NCBI RefSeq assembly: GCF_030825785.1
Contig: NZ_JAPJPG010000023.1
Location: 1 to 24,860, forward strand
Length of the DNA: 24,860 nucleotides
Direction of reading: 5' to 3'
From: Anaerococcus sp.
GTDB taxonomy: Bacteria > Bacillota > Clostridia > Tissierellales > Peptoniphilaceae
Shown: one piece after another, positions 8,543-16,420 of the stretch
Layout: each line of letters opens with the position of its first letter
How positions within the stretch are numbered: the first letter of the stretch is position 1
The notes under the pieces: model-generated
Told to the model about the DNA's origin: nothing
The model's input: the letters and a program-made list of their open reading frames with translations, nothing else
Database searches by the model: none
Translations under genes and position numbers: made by a program

Positions 8543-11500
8543 ATGGGAAATAAGATTATAAAAAATGCAAAACATAAAATAATTAGTTCAATATTAGCCC
8601 TAAGCCTAGTGGCTGGGAATATAGGTGGCCTACCTTTCAAATCCCACGCAGATAGCTCATCTTCAAGCGTTATAATCTCGAAGCCAGAAAATGTTTTTTT
8701 GGAAAATTCTGATCCAACACAGAAAATAATGGATTTTGACTCTAACTGGAAATTTAAGTTAGGCGATCAATCTGGAGCAGAAAAAGATAACTTTGATGAT
8801 TCCTCTTGGAGAAATATTGAACTTCCTCATGATTATAGTTTAGAAGGTGAATACACGTCCAGAGGAGAAGCTGAATCAGGATATAAACTAGGAGGAGTCG
8901 CATGGTATAGGAAATCTTTCTCTATACCAGCAACTAACAAAGACAAGAAATATACTATATATTTTGATGGGGTATATATGACATCAACAGTCTATATAAA
9001 CGGTCATAAGCTTGGATTCCATGCTTATGGTTACACTCCATTCGCTTATGATATAACTCCTTACCTAAATTTTGGTGGAAATAATGTAATTTCAGTCAGA
9101 ACTGATAATCCTGTTCCTTCAAGTAGGTGGTATTCAGGTTCTGGTATTTATAGAGATGTAAGTTTGATAGTTTCAGAAAATCTTCGCATAGATTTGTATG
9201 GAGTTGACATTAAAACTCCTGGTCTAAATGCCAGAAACACAAATACTGTTGCAATGAATGTAAAAACAAAAGTTAAAAATGATTCTGGTAAGAAAAGAAC
9301 TTTTGTAATCAAACATAGAGTTTATAGCAAGGAAGATGAAAGTGAAGTAGCTAGCTATACCTCTCAAAATCTAAGCTTGGATCCAGGAAAATCTACTGAA
9401 AATAAGGCTGACTTTCAAGCGAATAATCCTAAACTTTGGGATGTAGATGACCCTAATCTTTATGTAGTTGAAACAAAAATTGAAGAGGATGGTCAAGTTA
9501 TAGATGAAGATAAAACGGACTATGGTTTTAGATTCATTGAAGCTAATAATAAAGATGGATTTCTATTAAATGGCAAAAAAATAAAGATAAAGGGTGTTTG
9601 TATGCACCACGACCAGGGCTCTCTTGGAGCTAGAGCTTATGAAAGTTCTATAGATAGACAAGTTAGAATCCTAAAAGATATGGGAACGAATACAATTAGG
9701 GTAACCCATAATCCAGCGTCAAGAGCCCTAATCAACGCTGCCAATAAGTATGGAATGCTCTTAATAGATGAGGCTTTTGATGGTTGGATCTTACCAAAAA
9801 ATAGCAACTCAAATGATTTCTCTACTTATTTTGAAAAAGAAGTTGGAGAAAGTGAATTAATAAATTCTACAAGAGATATGACCTGGGCAGAATTTTCTAT
9901 AAAACAGATGGTCAGTAGGGGTAAAAACGATCCTTCTATAGTTATGTGGTCAATGGGTAACGAAGTCTTGGAAGGAACAAATTGGTCTAGGCAAGGCGAG
10001 TATCCAGGAGTAATGAGAAATCTCATTAAATGGACTCAAGAAATAGATGACACAAGATATGTAACTATGGGAGATAATCAATTAAAGGGCGGTTATAACA
10101 ACAATGTTGTGGCTATGGCTCAAGCAATTAGTGATGCGGGTGGTATCGTAGGCGTAAACTATGTTAATGATAATAGGTACGATCAACTTAAAAACGACCA
10201 TCCTGATTGGACTTTGTTTGGATCTGAAACCGCTTCATCAATCAATTCCAGAGGAATTTATTATAGGACAAATGGAGGCTCTCAAACCATAGATAAGAAC
10301 CTAACTAGTTACGATAATTCGAGAGTTAACTGGGGCGCACTTGCTTCTAAGGCATGGTATGACACAATTACGAGAGATCATGTATTGGGCGAAGCCGTTT
10401 GGACTGGTTTTGACTACTTGGGAGAACCAACTCCATGGAATGGAACCATACCTGGAGCTCAAGGAATTTGGCCATCACCTAAGGCTTCCTATTTTGGAAT
10501 AATTGATACCGCAGGACTAGAAAAAGATTCTTACTACTTGTACAGGTCCGTATGGAACGATAAAGATACTACCCTTCATTTATTGCCAGCATGGGGTAAG
10601 GATATTGTAAGCAATGGAGCGGGTGGAGTTCCTATAGTTGTTTATACAAATGCTGATAGTGTAGAGTTGTTCTTTACCCCAAGGGGCGGACAAAGACGTT
10701 CTTTAGGTAAGAAAAAATTGATAACCAACACTACTAAGTCAGGCTTTAGGTATAAAACTGTAGAGGGCGAAAGCGGAAACGAATCTTTGTATGTAAAATA
10801 TAATTTAAAATACGAAGATGGAAAAGTTGAAGCTGTAGCTTACGATAAAAATGGTAAAGAAATTAAAAATACTGTAGGAAGAAATTTTGTAGAAACTACA
10901 GGTAAGGCTGAGTATATAGAGGCTAGCCTAGATAAGAAGAGCCTAGACAATGATGGAAAAGATCTTGCCTATGTCAGAATTGATATAAAGGATAAGAATG
11001 GAAATATAGTAACTAATGCAAATAACAATATTAAAGTTGACGTTACCGGCAATGGTAGTCTTATAGCTATGGATAATGGATTGCAAGCCGACCATCAAGC
11101 CTATGATGAAGGCAATAGAAATGCTCACGCTGGTTCATTGATAGCAATTGTTAAGGCTGGAAAATCTTCAGGAGACATAAATATAAATATAACATCTGAG
11201 GGACTGAAGGCTAAAGCTCTTAGCCTAAAAACCAACAAGGTACATGATTTTGATGCTGAAGCTGGAGTTTCATATTATACCTATAGCAAGACCTATACAG
11301 TTAAGAAATCATCCGGAATCAATTTGCCTCAAAGTGTCAAGGCAACATTTTCTGATAGATCAACAAGAGATGTGAAGGTAAGTTGGGAGTCCTTTGACAA
11401 TAGCTTATTGGATAAGGAAGGTAAGTTTGAAATCAAAGGTAAGACTGAGTTAGGGCATGAAGTATCCGTAAATGTAAATGTAGTAGATGATGTTGTGGCC

Positions 11501-13264
11501 TTACTTAATGTATCAATAAACACTCTACCTAATGTTATCCCATCTCTACCAAGTCAAAGACCTGGTGTTAAGAGTAATGGAGATATAATAGATACAAACT
11601 TTAATGTTGAGTGGGATGATATATCAGCAGAAGAAGTCAAAGAAGAAAAAATTATCCAAAAACATGGAAAAGCTAATATATTTGATAAAGTTGTAGATGT
11701 TGTTGCCGATATAAGAATCGCTAGTCCTAAGGTGAGCTTGGGAGATAATGTGATAAGCCAGGCTATGAATAAATCTACAAGTGTAGATAAAAATCTCCTA
11801 GAAGGCTCTATAGATAATTTGCTAGATGGTGAGAAGGAATACAACAGAAGAAATACAAAAAATAGCGTGTTTTCAAACATATATGCAGCTAGAGAAGGCA
11901 TAGATGAATTTGATTTAGTTTTTGAATATGCTACTCAACAGGTATTTGGACAGGCTGGATTAACTTTCGCTATCGATGGCAGGGGTTCGGAATATCCAGA
12001 CAAGGACAGGATAAAGCTTTTAGTTTCTGAAACAGGAGCAGAAGATTCTTGGAGAGAGGTTAACTATGATCTAGAAGTTAGTGATTTAGGTAAAAATGCT
12101 AAAGAATATAAGTTAAACTTTAACCCAAGTCAAGCAACCTTTGCTAAAATAGTCATAAAGAATAAGCAAGGTAAGCACACCTGCCTAACAGAAGCTTCGC
12201 TAAACCTATCTGAATCAGAAAATGTAAATTTCGATTCAACTGACTTTGATAGCTTGAAGATTTCCGACAAGAACCTAAGCGAGGAAGAGCTTAAGAAGGA
12301 TTCCTATACAACGAATGATTTAAAGGCTAAGATAGATGTAAAAACTAAGGAAAATGCCTCATACACTGTTGTTCCAGAAAAAGATTCAAAGATAAACATT
12401 TTGTTAGAGTCTGAAGATGGATTGAAGAGGAGAAAATTCACCATTAATCTAGTTAAAAAAGCTAAGGTTGATACTGAGAATTTGAAATCTATGATAGATT
12501 ACTTTGAATCTTTAGATGAACAAATGTATACGGAAGAGTCCTATAAAAAAATGGCCGACAAGGTAAGTGAGGCTGAGAAATTATTAGGGTCAGCTGATAT
12601 CAATCAAACTAAGGTTGATGCACTCTATGAAGAAATTTTGAATCTAAGCTTCGAATTAGAGGATAAGGAATTAGATGAAGAAAATGCTGATACCACAGCC
12701 TTAATGCATCTTTTCTATAAGGCAGTTGATATTGATCAAGCTAGGTATACAAATGAATCTTTTGAAAACTTGAAAAATTCTTTAGCTAAGGCGAGAGAAA
12801 TTTTAGATAAAGATAAGATTGATCAAAATTCATGTGATAAAGCATATGAAAACTTACTAGCGGCGGTTGTTGGATTAAAATTAAAAGAAAATGAAAATAA
12901 CGTTAATAAACAAAAGCTAAAAGATTTGGTGGAGAATATAGCTAATAACCAAGATATTCTTGAAAAATCTGATAAGACCAAAGAGTTAAAAGATCTAGTT
13001 GAGCAAGCTAGAAAAGTTTTAGATGACAAAAATTCTAAGGCTAAGCAAGTTGAAGAATCATACAATAAATTAATAGATGTCTTGTTTAAACTTCAAAATG
13101 AAAATGACCTAACACTTCTAAAGACAAGCCTTAACCTTATAGTTTCTTCCGAAGAAAAGGATGAGGAAATTAAAGAAAAGGTTGATAAGGTATTAGATGA
13201 TGAGAGAGCTAATAAGATAGAAATTAATCAAACTTTGAATGATTACGTAACCTATAAAAAATAG
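8543..13264 (+). CDS. Secreted multidomain GH2 beta-galactosidase (BgaA-like) with FIVAR modules
   Basis: Large extracellular family 2 glycoside hydrolase (1573 residues) expected to release terminal beta-galactose from host or dietary glycans. Signal peptide to about residue 37 (KSHA/DSS). The order is GH2 sugar-binding domain (about 55-215; ELPHDYSL, GGVAWYRK), GH2 Ig-like domain (about 216-330), catalytic barrel (about 335-640) with SMGNE (acid/base E474) and GSETASS (nucleophile E562), and DUF4982-like and GH2 C-terminal domains (from about 660 to 900). Bacterial Ig-like (Big_4-type) segments follow at about 917-983 and 1010-1060, then a discoidin-like CBM (about 1064-1225), a small beta domain and three FIVAR modules (about 1308-1518). 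The last 55 residues are unassigned, and no LPXTG is present. The AGGTAGGA ribosome site lies just after the GH84 stop, giving a tandem pair. Streptococcal BgaA is usually wall-anchored; this one is not. Confidence 0.93.
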   Translation: MGNKIIKNAKHKIISSILALSLVAGNIGGLPFKSHADSSSSSVIISKPENVFLENSDPTQKIMDFDSNWKFKLGDQSGAEKDNFDDSSWRNIELPHDYSLEGEYTSRGEAESGYKLGGVAWYRKSFSIPATNKDKKYTIYFDGVYMTSTVYINGHKLGFHAYGYTPFAYDITPYLNFGGNNVISVRTDNPVPSSRWYSGSGIYRDVSLIVSENLRIDLYGVDIKTPGLNARNTNTVAMNVKTKVKNDSGKKRTFVIKHRVYSKEDESEVASYTSQNLSLDPGKSTENKADFQANNPKLWDVDDPNLYVVETKIEEDGQVIDEDKTDYGFRFIEANNKDGFLLNGKKIKIKGVCMHHDQGSLGARAYESSIDRQVRILKDMGTNTIRVTHNPASRALINAANKYGMLLIDEAFDGWILPKNSNSNDFSTYFEKEVGESELINSTRDMTWAEFSIKQMVSRGKNDPSIVMWSMGNEVLEGTNWSRQGEYPGVMRNLIKWTQEIDDTRYVTMGDNQLKGGYNNNVVAMAQAISDAGGIVGVNYVNDNRYDQLKNDHPDWTLFGSETASSINSRGIYYRTNGGSQTIDKNLTSYDNSRVNWGALASKAWYDTITRDHVLGEAVWTGFDYLGEPTPWNGTIPGAQGIWPSPKASYFGIIDTAGLEKDSYYLYRSVWNDKDTTLHLLPAWGKDIVSNGAGGVPIVVYTNADSVELFFTPRGGQRRSLGKKKLITNTTKSGFRYKTVEGESGNESLYVKYNLKYEDGKVEAVAYDKNGKEIKNTVGRNFVETTGKAEYIEASLDKKSLDNDGKDLAYVRIDIKDKNGNIVTNANNNIKVDVTGNGSLIAMDNGLQADHQAYDEGNRNAHAGSLIAIVKAGKSSGDININITSEGLKAKALSLKTNKVHDFDAEAGVSYYTYSKTYTVKKSSGINLPQSVKATFSDRSTRDVKVSWESFDNSLLDKEGKFEIKGKTELGHEVSVNVNVVDDVVALLNVSINTLPNVIPSLPSQRPGVKSNGDIIDTNFNVEWDDISAEEVKEEKIIQKHGKANIFDKVVDVVADIRIASPKVSLGDNVISQAMNKSTSVDKNLLEGSIDNLLDGEKEYNRRNTKNSVFSNIYAAREGIDEFDLVFEYATQQVFGQAGLTFAIDGRGSEYPDKDRIKLLVSETGAEDSWREVNYDLEVSDLGKNAKEYKLNFNPSQATFAKIVIKNKQGKHTCLTEASLNLSESENVNFDSTDFDSLKISDKNLSEEELKKDSYTTNDLKAKIDVKTKENASYTVVPEKDSKINILLESEDGLKRRKFTINLVKKAKVDTENLKSMIDYFESLDEQMYTEESYKKMADKVSEAEKLLGSADINQTKVDALYEEILNLSFELEDKELDEENADTTALMHLFYKAVDIDQARYTNESFENLKNSLAKAREILDKDKIDQNSCDKAYENLLAAVVGLKLKENENNVNKQKLKDLVENIANNQDILEKSDKTKELKDLVEQARKVLDDKNSKAKQVEESYNKLIDVLFKLQNENDLTLLKTSLNLIVSSEEKDEEIKEKVDKVLDDERANKIEINQTLNDYVTYKK

Positions 13265-13333
13265 TAAACTACAGAAAATCACAAAAAATACTATATTAGT
13301 AAAAATTTATCGAATAAATTCTTCCTTCCATAC

Positions 13334-13367
13334 AAAAAACCAAGACTTGGTGTTGTCTTGGTTTTTT
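13334..13367. terminator. Bidirectional intrinsic terminator between convergent genes
   Basis: AAAAAACCAAGAC at 13334-13346 pairs perfectly with GTCTTGGTTTTTT at 13355-13367 around an 8-base loop. The terminal A/T run gives a U-tract on both strands. It lies between the GH2 gene (+) and the PepSY-like lipoprotein gene (-), so it should serve both. Confidence 0.93.
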
Positions 13368-13391
13368 GCTTGTAATTAAATTTTTTTAGGA

Positions 13392-14018
13392 TTAGTCGTC
13401 CCAAACTTCTCCTGTTAGGGCGTCAACGTTCTTGTCATTACCGTTTTCTACGTCGATTTCGTATTTTAACTTTGCATCATCTGTTGATATGCTCCATTCA
13501 ACAACTTTGGCATCTTCTTGACCTGTTAGGGCCTTATCCATAGCTTCTGTTGGGCTTATGATTGATGCAAAATCAATTGGCTCAGCCTTTTCGTTATCAT
13601 TATCGTCTTCTTCGCTTTGTGCCTTGATATCAGCTGTGTTTGCATCAAGAGTTAAGCTGTATTCTTTATTGTCTTTTCTACCTTCGATTTCGTATTCATA
13701 TTCTCCATTTTCAAGCTCTAGAGAAATACTCTCGATAGCTATTCCCTCATCAGAGAAAGTTTCTTTGAATTTGTTAACAGCACCGTCGATGTCGATTTTT
13801 ACTTCTTTGATGTCGCTTGTTGCAGTTTTTACTGCTGTTTCTACCTCGTCTTTTGTTTCTTTGGCAGAATCTTTGGCATCTTTGGCAGATTCCTTGACAT
13901 CTTCTACTTTTGTTTCTGCTTTTTCGCTAGCTTTATTAGTATTTGTATCAGTATTGTTGCCGCAAGCTGCAAAAATCATTCCTGCAGAAAGAGCAAGGGC
14001 TAAAAATTTCTTGTTCAT
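13392..14018 (-). CDS. PepSY-like lipoprotein
   Basis: Predicted surface lipoprotein of 208 residues. The start is the ATG at 14018, with AAAGGAGATAAT directly before it. A longer reading from 14063 is rejected because it would begin upstream of the predicted transcription start. A lipoprotein signal (MNKKFLALALSAGMIFAAC) puts the lipidated Cys at C19. A helical Lys/Glu/Ala linker spans about 30-68. Two PepSY-like units follow (about 70-135 and 147-208), with patterns such as 'YEYEIEGR...YSLTLDANTADI' and 'LKYEIDVE..NVDALTGEVWDD'. PepSY proteins often sit beside two-component systems or extracellular peptidases and may inhibit or sense; here a response regulator/kinase pair lies just beyond the next gene. 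The linker resembles those of the two other lipoproteins nearby. The exact role is unknown. Confidence 0.85.
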   Translation of the reverse strand: MNKKFLALALSAGMIFAACGNNTDTNTNKASEKAETKVEDVKESAKDAKDSAKETKDEVETAVKTATSDIKEVKIDIDGAVNKFKETFSDEGIAIESISLELENGEYEYEIEGRKDNKEYSLTLDANTADIKAQSEEDDNDNEKAEPIDFASIISPTEAMDKALTGQEDAKVVEWSISTDDAKLKYEIDVENGNDKNVDALTGEVWDD

Positions 14019-14051
14019 ATTATCTCCTTTTATGTTTCTATTTCTAAAGAT

Positions 14052-14079
14052 ATTATAACACAATCTTAATAAATGTAAA
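14052..14079 (-). promoter_or_regulatory. Sigma-A-type promoter for the PepSY lipoprotein gene
   Basis: On the minus strand, TTTACA (14079-14074), a 16-base spacer and TATAAT (14057-14052), with a TG one base before the -10 (extended -10). Transcription would start around 14045, leaving a short leader before the ATG at 14018. Confidence 0.75.
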
Positions 14080-14111
14080 GTATTATTTTAAAATATCGAT
14101 TTATGGGCTTA

Positions 14112-14141
14112 TAATAAAAAAGAGCTGACCTAAGCCAGCTC
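14112..14141 (-). terminator. Intrinsic terminator of the 11-residue-repeat lipoprotein gene
   Basis: On the minus strand GAGCTG (14141-14136), an 8-base loop and CAGCTC (14127-14122) are followed by TTTTTTATTAT. It lies 12 bases beyond the stop codon at 14154 and also insulates the PepSY lipoprotein promoter downstream. Confidence 0.85.
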
Positions 14142-14153
14142 AATAGGATAAAA

Positions 14154-14480
14154 CTATTTGTTTTCTCCTGCGTTAACATCTTTTTCTAGTTCTTTTTCTG
14201 CAGCGTCTTTTGCAGCATCTTTAGCGTCGTCAGCTTTTCCGTCTACTGCGTCTTTTGTATCTTCAGCTTTTTCATCTACCGCGTCTTTTGCATCTTCAGC
14301 TTTTTCATCTATAGCATCTTTTTTGTCTTCAGCTTTTTTGTCTACAGATTCTTTTGCATCAGTTGCTTTTTCTTCAACTTTTGTTTCAGCTGGTTCAGCT
14401 TCTTTGTTAGCGTTGTTTCCACAACCTGCAAGTGCAAATGATGCAACTAGTAACATTGCTGCTAATTTGTTTGTTTTCAT
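14154..14480 (-). CDS. Small lipoprotein made of 11-residue (LEA/apolipoprotein-like) helical repeats
   Basis: Predicted lipoprotein of 108 residues, no family recognised. The ATG at 14480 is chosen because AAGGGAG lies 8 bases upstream; the in-frame GTG at 14489 touches that ribosome site and is unlikely. The lipobox ends LAGC, with lipidated C20 followed by GNN. Residues 31-46 form an Ala/Lys/Glu linker. Residues 47-90 are four consecutive 11-residue units of the type DEKAEDAKDAV, with a charged tail ending DVNAGENK. There are no Cys beyond C20 and no aromatic residues in the mature part. Eleven-residue repeats of this composition make long amphipathic helices, as in group 3 LEA proteins. 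It is divergent from the response regulator gene, whose control it may share. A role as spacer, membrane-stress or envelope-protective protein is only inference. Confidence 0.8.
   Translation of the reverse strand: MKTNKLAAMLLVASFALAGCGNNANKEAEPAETKVEEKATDAKESVDKKAEDKKDAIDEKAEDAKDAVDEKAEDTKDAVDGKADDAKDAAKDAAEKELEKDVNAGENK
14211..14342 (-). repeat. Four tandem 33-bp (11-codon) repeats
   Basis: Four units encode DKKAEDKKDAI, DEKAEDAKDAV, DEKAEDTKDAV and DGKADDAKDAA (residues 47-90 of the lipoprotein). The periodicity is exact at both protein and DNA level, so copy number could change without a frameshift. Confidence 0.9.
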
Positions 14481-14503
14481 TTTTATCACTCCCTTATTTT
14501 CGT

Positions 14504-14519
14504 TAACAATGAATTGTTA
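14504..14519. promoter_or_regulatory. Inverted repeat at the start of the lipoprotein transcript (operator candidate)
   Basis: TAACAAT-GA-ATTGTTA gives 7-base arms around 2 bases. On the minus strand it begins about 7 bases after the -10 box at 14532-14527, so it overlaps the expected transcription start, a typical repressor position. The binding protein is unknown. Confidence 0.5.
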
Positions 14520-14526
14520 CGTATTA

Positions 14527-14554
14527 ATTATATACCCAAATCCTTTTTTGTAAA
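14527..14554 (-). promoter_or_regulatory. Promoter for the 11-residue-repeat lipoprotein gene
   Basis: On the minus strand, TTTACA (14554-14549), a 16-base spacer and TATAAT (14532-14527). It is a near-consensus sigma-A promoter reading away from the response regulator gene. Confidence 0.75.
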
Positions 14555-14570
14555 ACATTTTTTAAAATAG

Positions 14571-14596
14571 TTAATAATTCTTAACTAGAAATTAAT
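14571..14596 (+). promoter_or_regulatory. Triple TTAAY direct repeat upstream of the response regulator (OmpR-type operator candidate)
   Basis: TTAAT (14571), TTAAC (14581) and TTAAT (14592) recur every 10-11 bases, about one helical turn, and overlap the -35 area of the promoter at 14604-14612. OmpR-family regulators typically bind such direct repeats, so autoregulation is plausible. The sequence is A/T-rich, so chance is not excluded. Confidence 0.4.
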
Positions 14597-14603
14597 CTAA
14601 TTG

Positions 14604-14612
14604 TGATATAAT
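14604..14612 (+). promoter_or_regulatory. Extended -10 promoter for the two-component operon
   Basis: TG at 14604-14605, one base, then TATAAT at 14607-14612. No good -35 hexamer is found at 17 bases, which fits an extended -10 or activator-dependent promoter. The leader is short, with AGGAGGA at 14624-14630 before the ATG at 14637. Confidence 0.7.
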
Positions 14613-14636
14613 TTTTAATTAACAGGAGGAGAATAG

Positions 14637-15308
14637 ATGAAAGTACTGATAGTTGAAGATGAGAGAAAGCTTTTGAGACTTCTTGATGAAGGATTAAGTC
14701 TTTTAGGCTATGTTACAGATACGGCAAGGGATGGAAAAGAGGCCCTTGACCTTGCTTTTGTAGAAGATTATGACATTATTATCCTAGATATTAATCTACC
14801 GAAGAAGGACGGCTTCGAGGTCCTAAGAGATATAAGGCAATTTGATAAGGAAGTAAATATTATAATGCTTACAGCAAGAAGTGATATAGATGATAGGGTA
14901 AGAGGCCTTGATTTCGGAGCCAATGATTATATGACCAAGCCCTTCGATCTTAAGGAGCTTGATGCGAGGATGCGTTCTCTTTTAAGGAGAAAGTCTATCA
15001 TGGAAGAAAAAGATATCACAATTAACGGCATAAGCTTCGATACTGTAAAAAGAGAAGCAAGGTTTGAGGGAAAGCCACTTACTCTTACAGCCAAGGAGAC
15101 TGGAATTATCGAGTATCTTTTCCTTAATAGGGAAAGGTATGTGAGCGTGGAGGAGCTTATGGATCATGTGTGGGATTCCAATGCAGATGATTTCTCGAAT
15201 ACTGTAAGGGTCCATATGTCTTCTTTGAGAAAGAAGATAAAGAAGGCCACAGGAAAAAATTATATAGAAAATGTTATCGGCAAGGGTTATAAGATTTATG
15301 AAAAATAA
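14637..15308 (+). CDS. OmpR-family response regulator
   Basis: Cytoplasmic DNA-binding response regulator of 223 residues. The receiver domain (about 1-115) has the acidic pair E7/D8, phospho-acceptor D51 (DIIILDINLPKKDGF), T79 (MLTAR) and K101 (YMTKPF). The winged-helix effector domain (about 125-223) ends with the usual VRVHMSSLRKK and NVIGKGYKIYE. The length is normal. The start has AGGAGGA 6 bases upstream. Its last 11 bases overlap the kinase gene, which fixes the partner. The protein has no cysteine. Likely targets are its own operon, the divergent lipoprotein and the redox genes downstream, inferred from TTAAC-type repeats in those gaps. Confidence 0.95.
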   Translation: MKVLIVEDERKLLRLLDEGLSLLGYVTDTARDGKEALDLAFVEDYDIIILDINLPKKDGFEVLRDIRQFDKEVNIIMLTARSDIDDRVRGLDFGANDYMTKPFDLKELDARMRSLLRRKSIMEEKDITINGISFDTVKREARFEGKPLTLTAKETGIIEYLFLNRERYVSVEELMDHVWDSNADDFSNTVRVHMSSLRKKIKKATGKNYIENVIGKGYKIYEK

Positions 15309-16407
15309 GAAATCCTACGACTCTATAGTAACAAGGCTAATAATTTCCATTGTAATTATATTTGTCCTAATGGTTCTTGTTTCGAATTTTCTTATAAATA
15401 GGAAACAAATTATGATAATGGAGGAGGTCTTTGAGGGCTTTTCTAGAAACTTTCCAGAAAATAATGAGTCGGTAGTTCTTCTTATAGATAGTGCCCAGGT
15501 CCAATCCACCAGTGCCTTTAGGCTGTATCTCGGCTTGGTTGTAGCTTCAGTTGTCCTAATTGGGTCTGTAGCCTTTGTTTTTATAATCAAAAAAACCCTA
15601 GAGCCCTTAAACAAACTAGAAGAGAAGATAGGAAGGGTGGATATAGAAAATCCCGATAGTTTCTCGGAAAATCTAGTCTTGGTTGAGGGGCCTACGGAGA
15701 TTAAGGAGCTTTCCGAGAAGTTTGATGATTTAATCCAAAGGATCTATAAGGATTACAAAAAGCAAAAGGAATTCTCATCAAATGTAGCCCACGAGCTAAG
15801 GACACCCATAGCTATAATGCAGGCCCAGGTCGATGTTTTTAGAGAGAAGAATACCGACGAAAATAATCTAGACTTTATTGAAACAATGGATTTCAACATT
15901 AAGAGGCTCAAAAAGCTTATCGATTCGGTCCTTCTTTTAAGTAAAAGAAATAAATTAAAGATTAGCTCTGTTAATCTTGATAATATGATAGATGAGATTT
16001 TGTTTGACCTAGATGATTTTGCCTCTAAGAAAAATATTAGCCTAGACTATCACTATTCTAATATAAGCATTGATTCGGATGATGTCCTAATCCAGAGGCT
16101 TATCTTCAATATAATAGAAAATGCCATCAAATATACCGAAGAGGGCGGTTTAGTTGATGTTAATGTGAGCCAAAATGATAAGGAGACTGTAATAAGAATA
16201 TCCGATACTGGAATTGGGATTAGTGATGAGAAAAAAGAGGAAATATTTGATCTTTTCTATCAAGTAGATGATTCAAGAAACAAAGAAGGTTTTGGTATAG
16301 GCCTTTCCCTATCTAAAGATATAGCCGAAACTTTGGGGGCGAGGATAGAAGTAAGAGACAATAAACCTAAAGGAACAATATTTTTGATAAAATTTAGAAA
16401 TATTTAA
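15298..16407 (+). CDS. Membrane sensor histidine kinase
   Basis: Class I sensor kinase of 369 residues. The ATG at 15298 (AAGGG upstream, 11-base overlap with the regulator) is preferred over the in-frame ATG at 15271, which would overlap by 38 bases. It has TM1 (about 12-33), a short extracytoplasmic loop of about 45 residues, TM2 (about 77-97), HAMP (about 98-150), HisKA with phospho-acceptor H165 (NVAHELRTP) and an HATPase domain with NIIENAIKYTEEG, DTGIGIS and a GFGIGLSLS lid/G2 box. The loop is too small for a classic ligand-binding domain, so it may sense the membrane or a partner protein. The whole chain lacks cysteine, so any redox input would have to come through another protein, such as the small CXXC peptide encoded next. 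Closest style is ArlS/CiaH-type kinases. Confidence 0.94.
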   Translation: MKNKKSYDSIVTRLIISIVIIFVLMVLVSNFLINRKQIMIMEEVFEGFSRNFPENNESVVLLIDSAQVQSTSAFRLYLGLVVASVVLIGSVAFVFIIKKTLEPLNKLEEKIGRVDIENPDSFSENLVLVEGPTEIKELSEKFDDLIQRIYKDYKKQKEFSSNVAHELRTPIAIMQAQVDVFREKNTDENNLDFIETMDFNIKRLKKLIDSVLLLSKRNKLKISSVNLDNMIDEILFDLDDFASKKNISLDYHYSNISIDSDDVLIQRLIFNIIENAIKYTEEGGLVDVNVSQNDKETVIRISDTGIGISDEKKEEIFDLFYQVDDSRNKEGFGIGLSLSKDIAETLGARIEVRDNKPKGTIFLIKFRNI

Positions 16408-16420
16408 CATAAATTTAACA
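16402..16420 (+). promoter_or_regulatory. ATTTAACA direct repeat with 11-bp period (regulator-binding candidate)
   Basis: ATTTAACA occurs at 16402-16409 and again at 16413-16420, exactly 11 bases apart, overlapping the kinase stop codon and lying just before a TATAAT. The spacing is that of OmpR-family binding sites, and the TTAAC core recurs upstream of the regulator gene. Confidence 0.45.

Noticed and set aside
13304..13320. Inverted repeat AATTTAT-CGA-ATAAATT after the GH2 gene
   Set aside because: All-A/T arms with a 3-base loop just before a much stronger terminator; likely chance in A/T-rich sequence.
13558..14058. 166-codon plus-strand frame opposite the PepSY-like lipoprotein
   Set aside because: Ser/Leu-rich shadow without ribosome site; the minus-strand reading has a clear lipoprotein signal and promoter.
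14019..14063. Longer N-terminus for the PepSY-like lipoprotein
   Set aside because: The upstream ATG lies before the predicted transcription start and would bury the lipoprotein signal; AAAGGAG precedes the ATG at 14018.
14158..14553. 131-codon plus-strand frame opposite the hendecad lipoprotein, looking like a Ser/Ala-rich secreted protein
   Set aside because: It is the antisense of the 33-bp repeat. The minus-strand gene has a lipobox, ribosome site, promoter and terminator; this frame has none.
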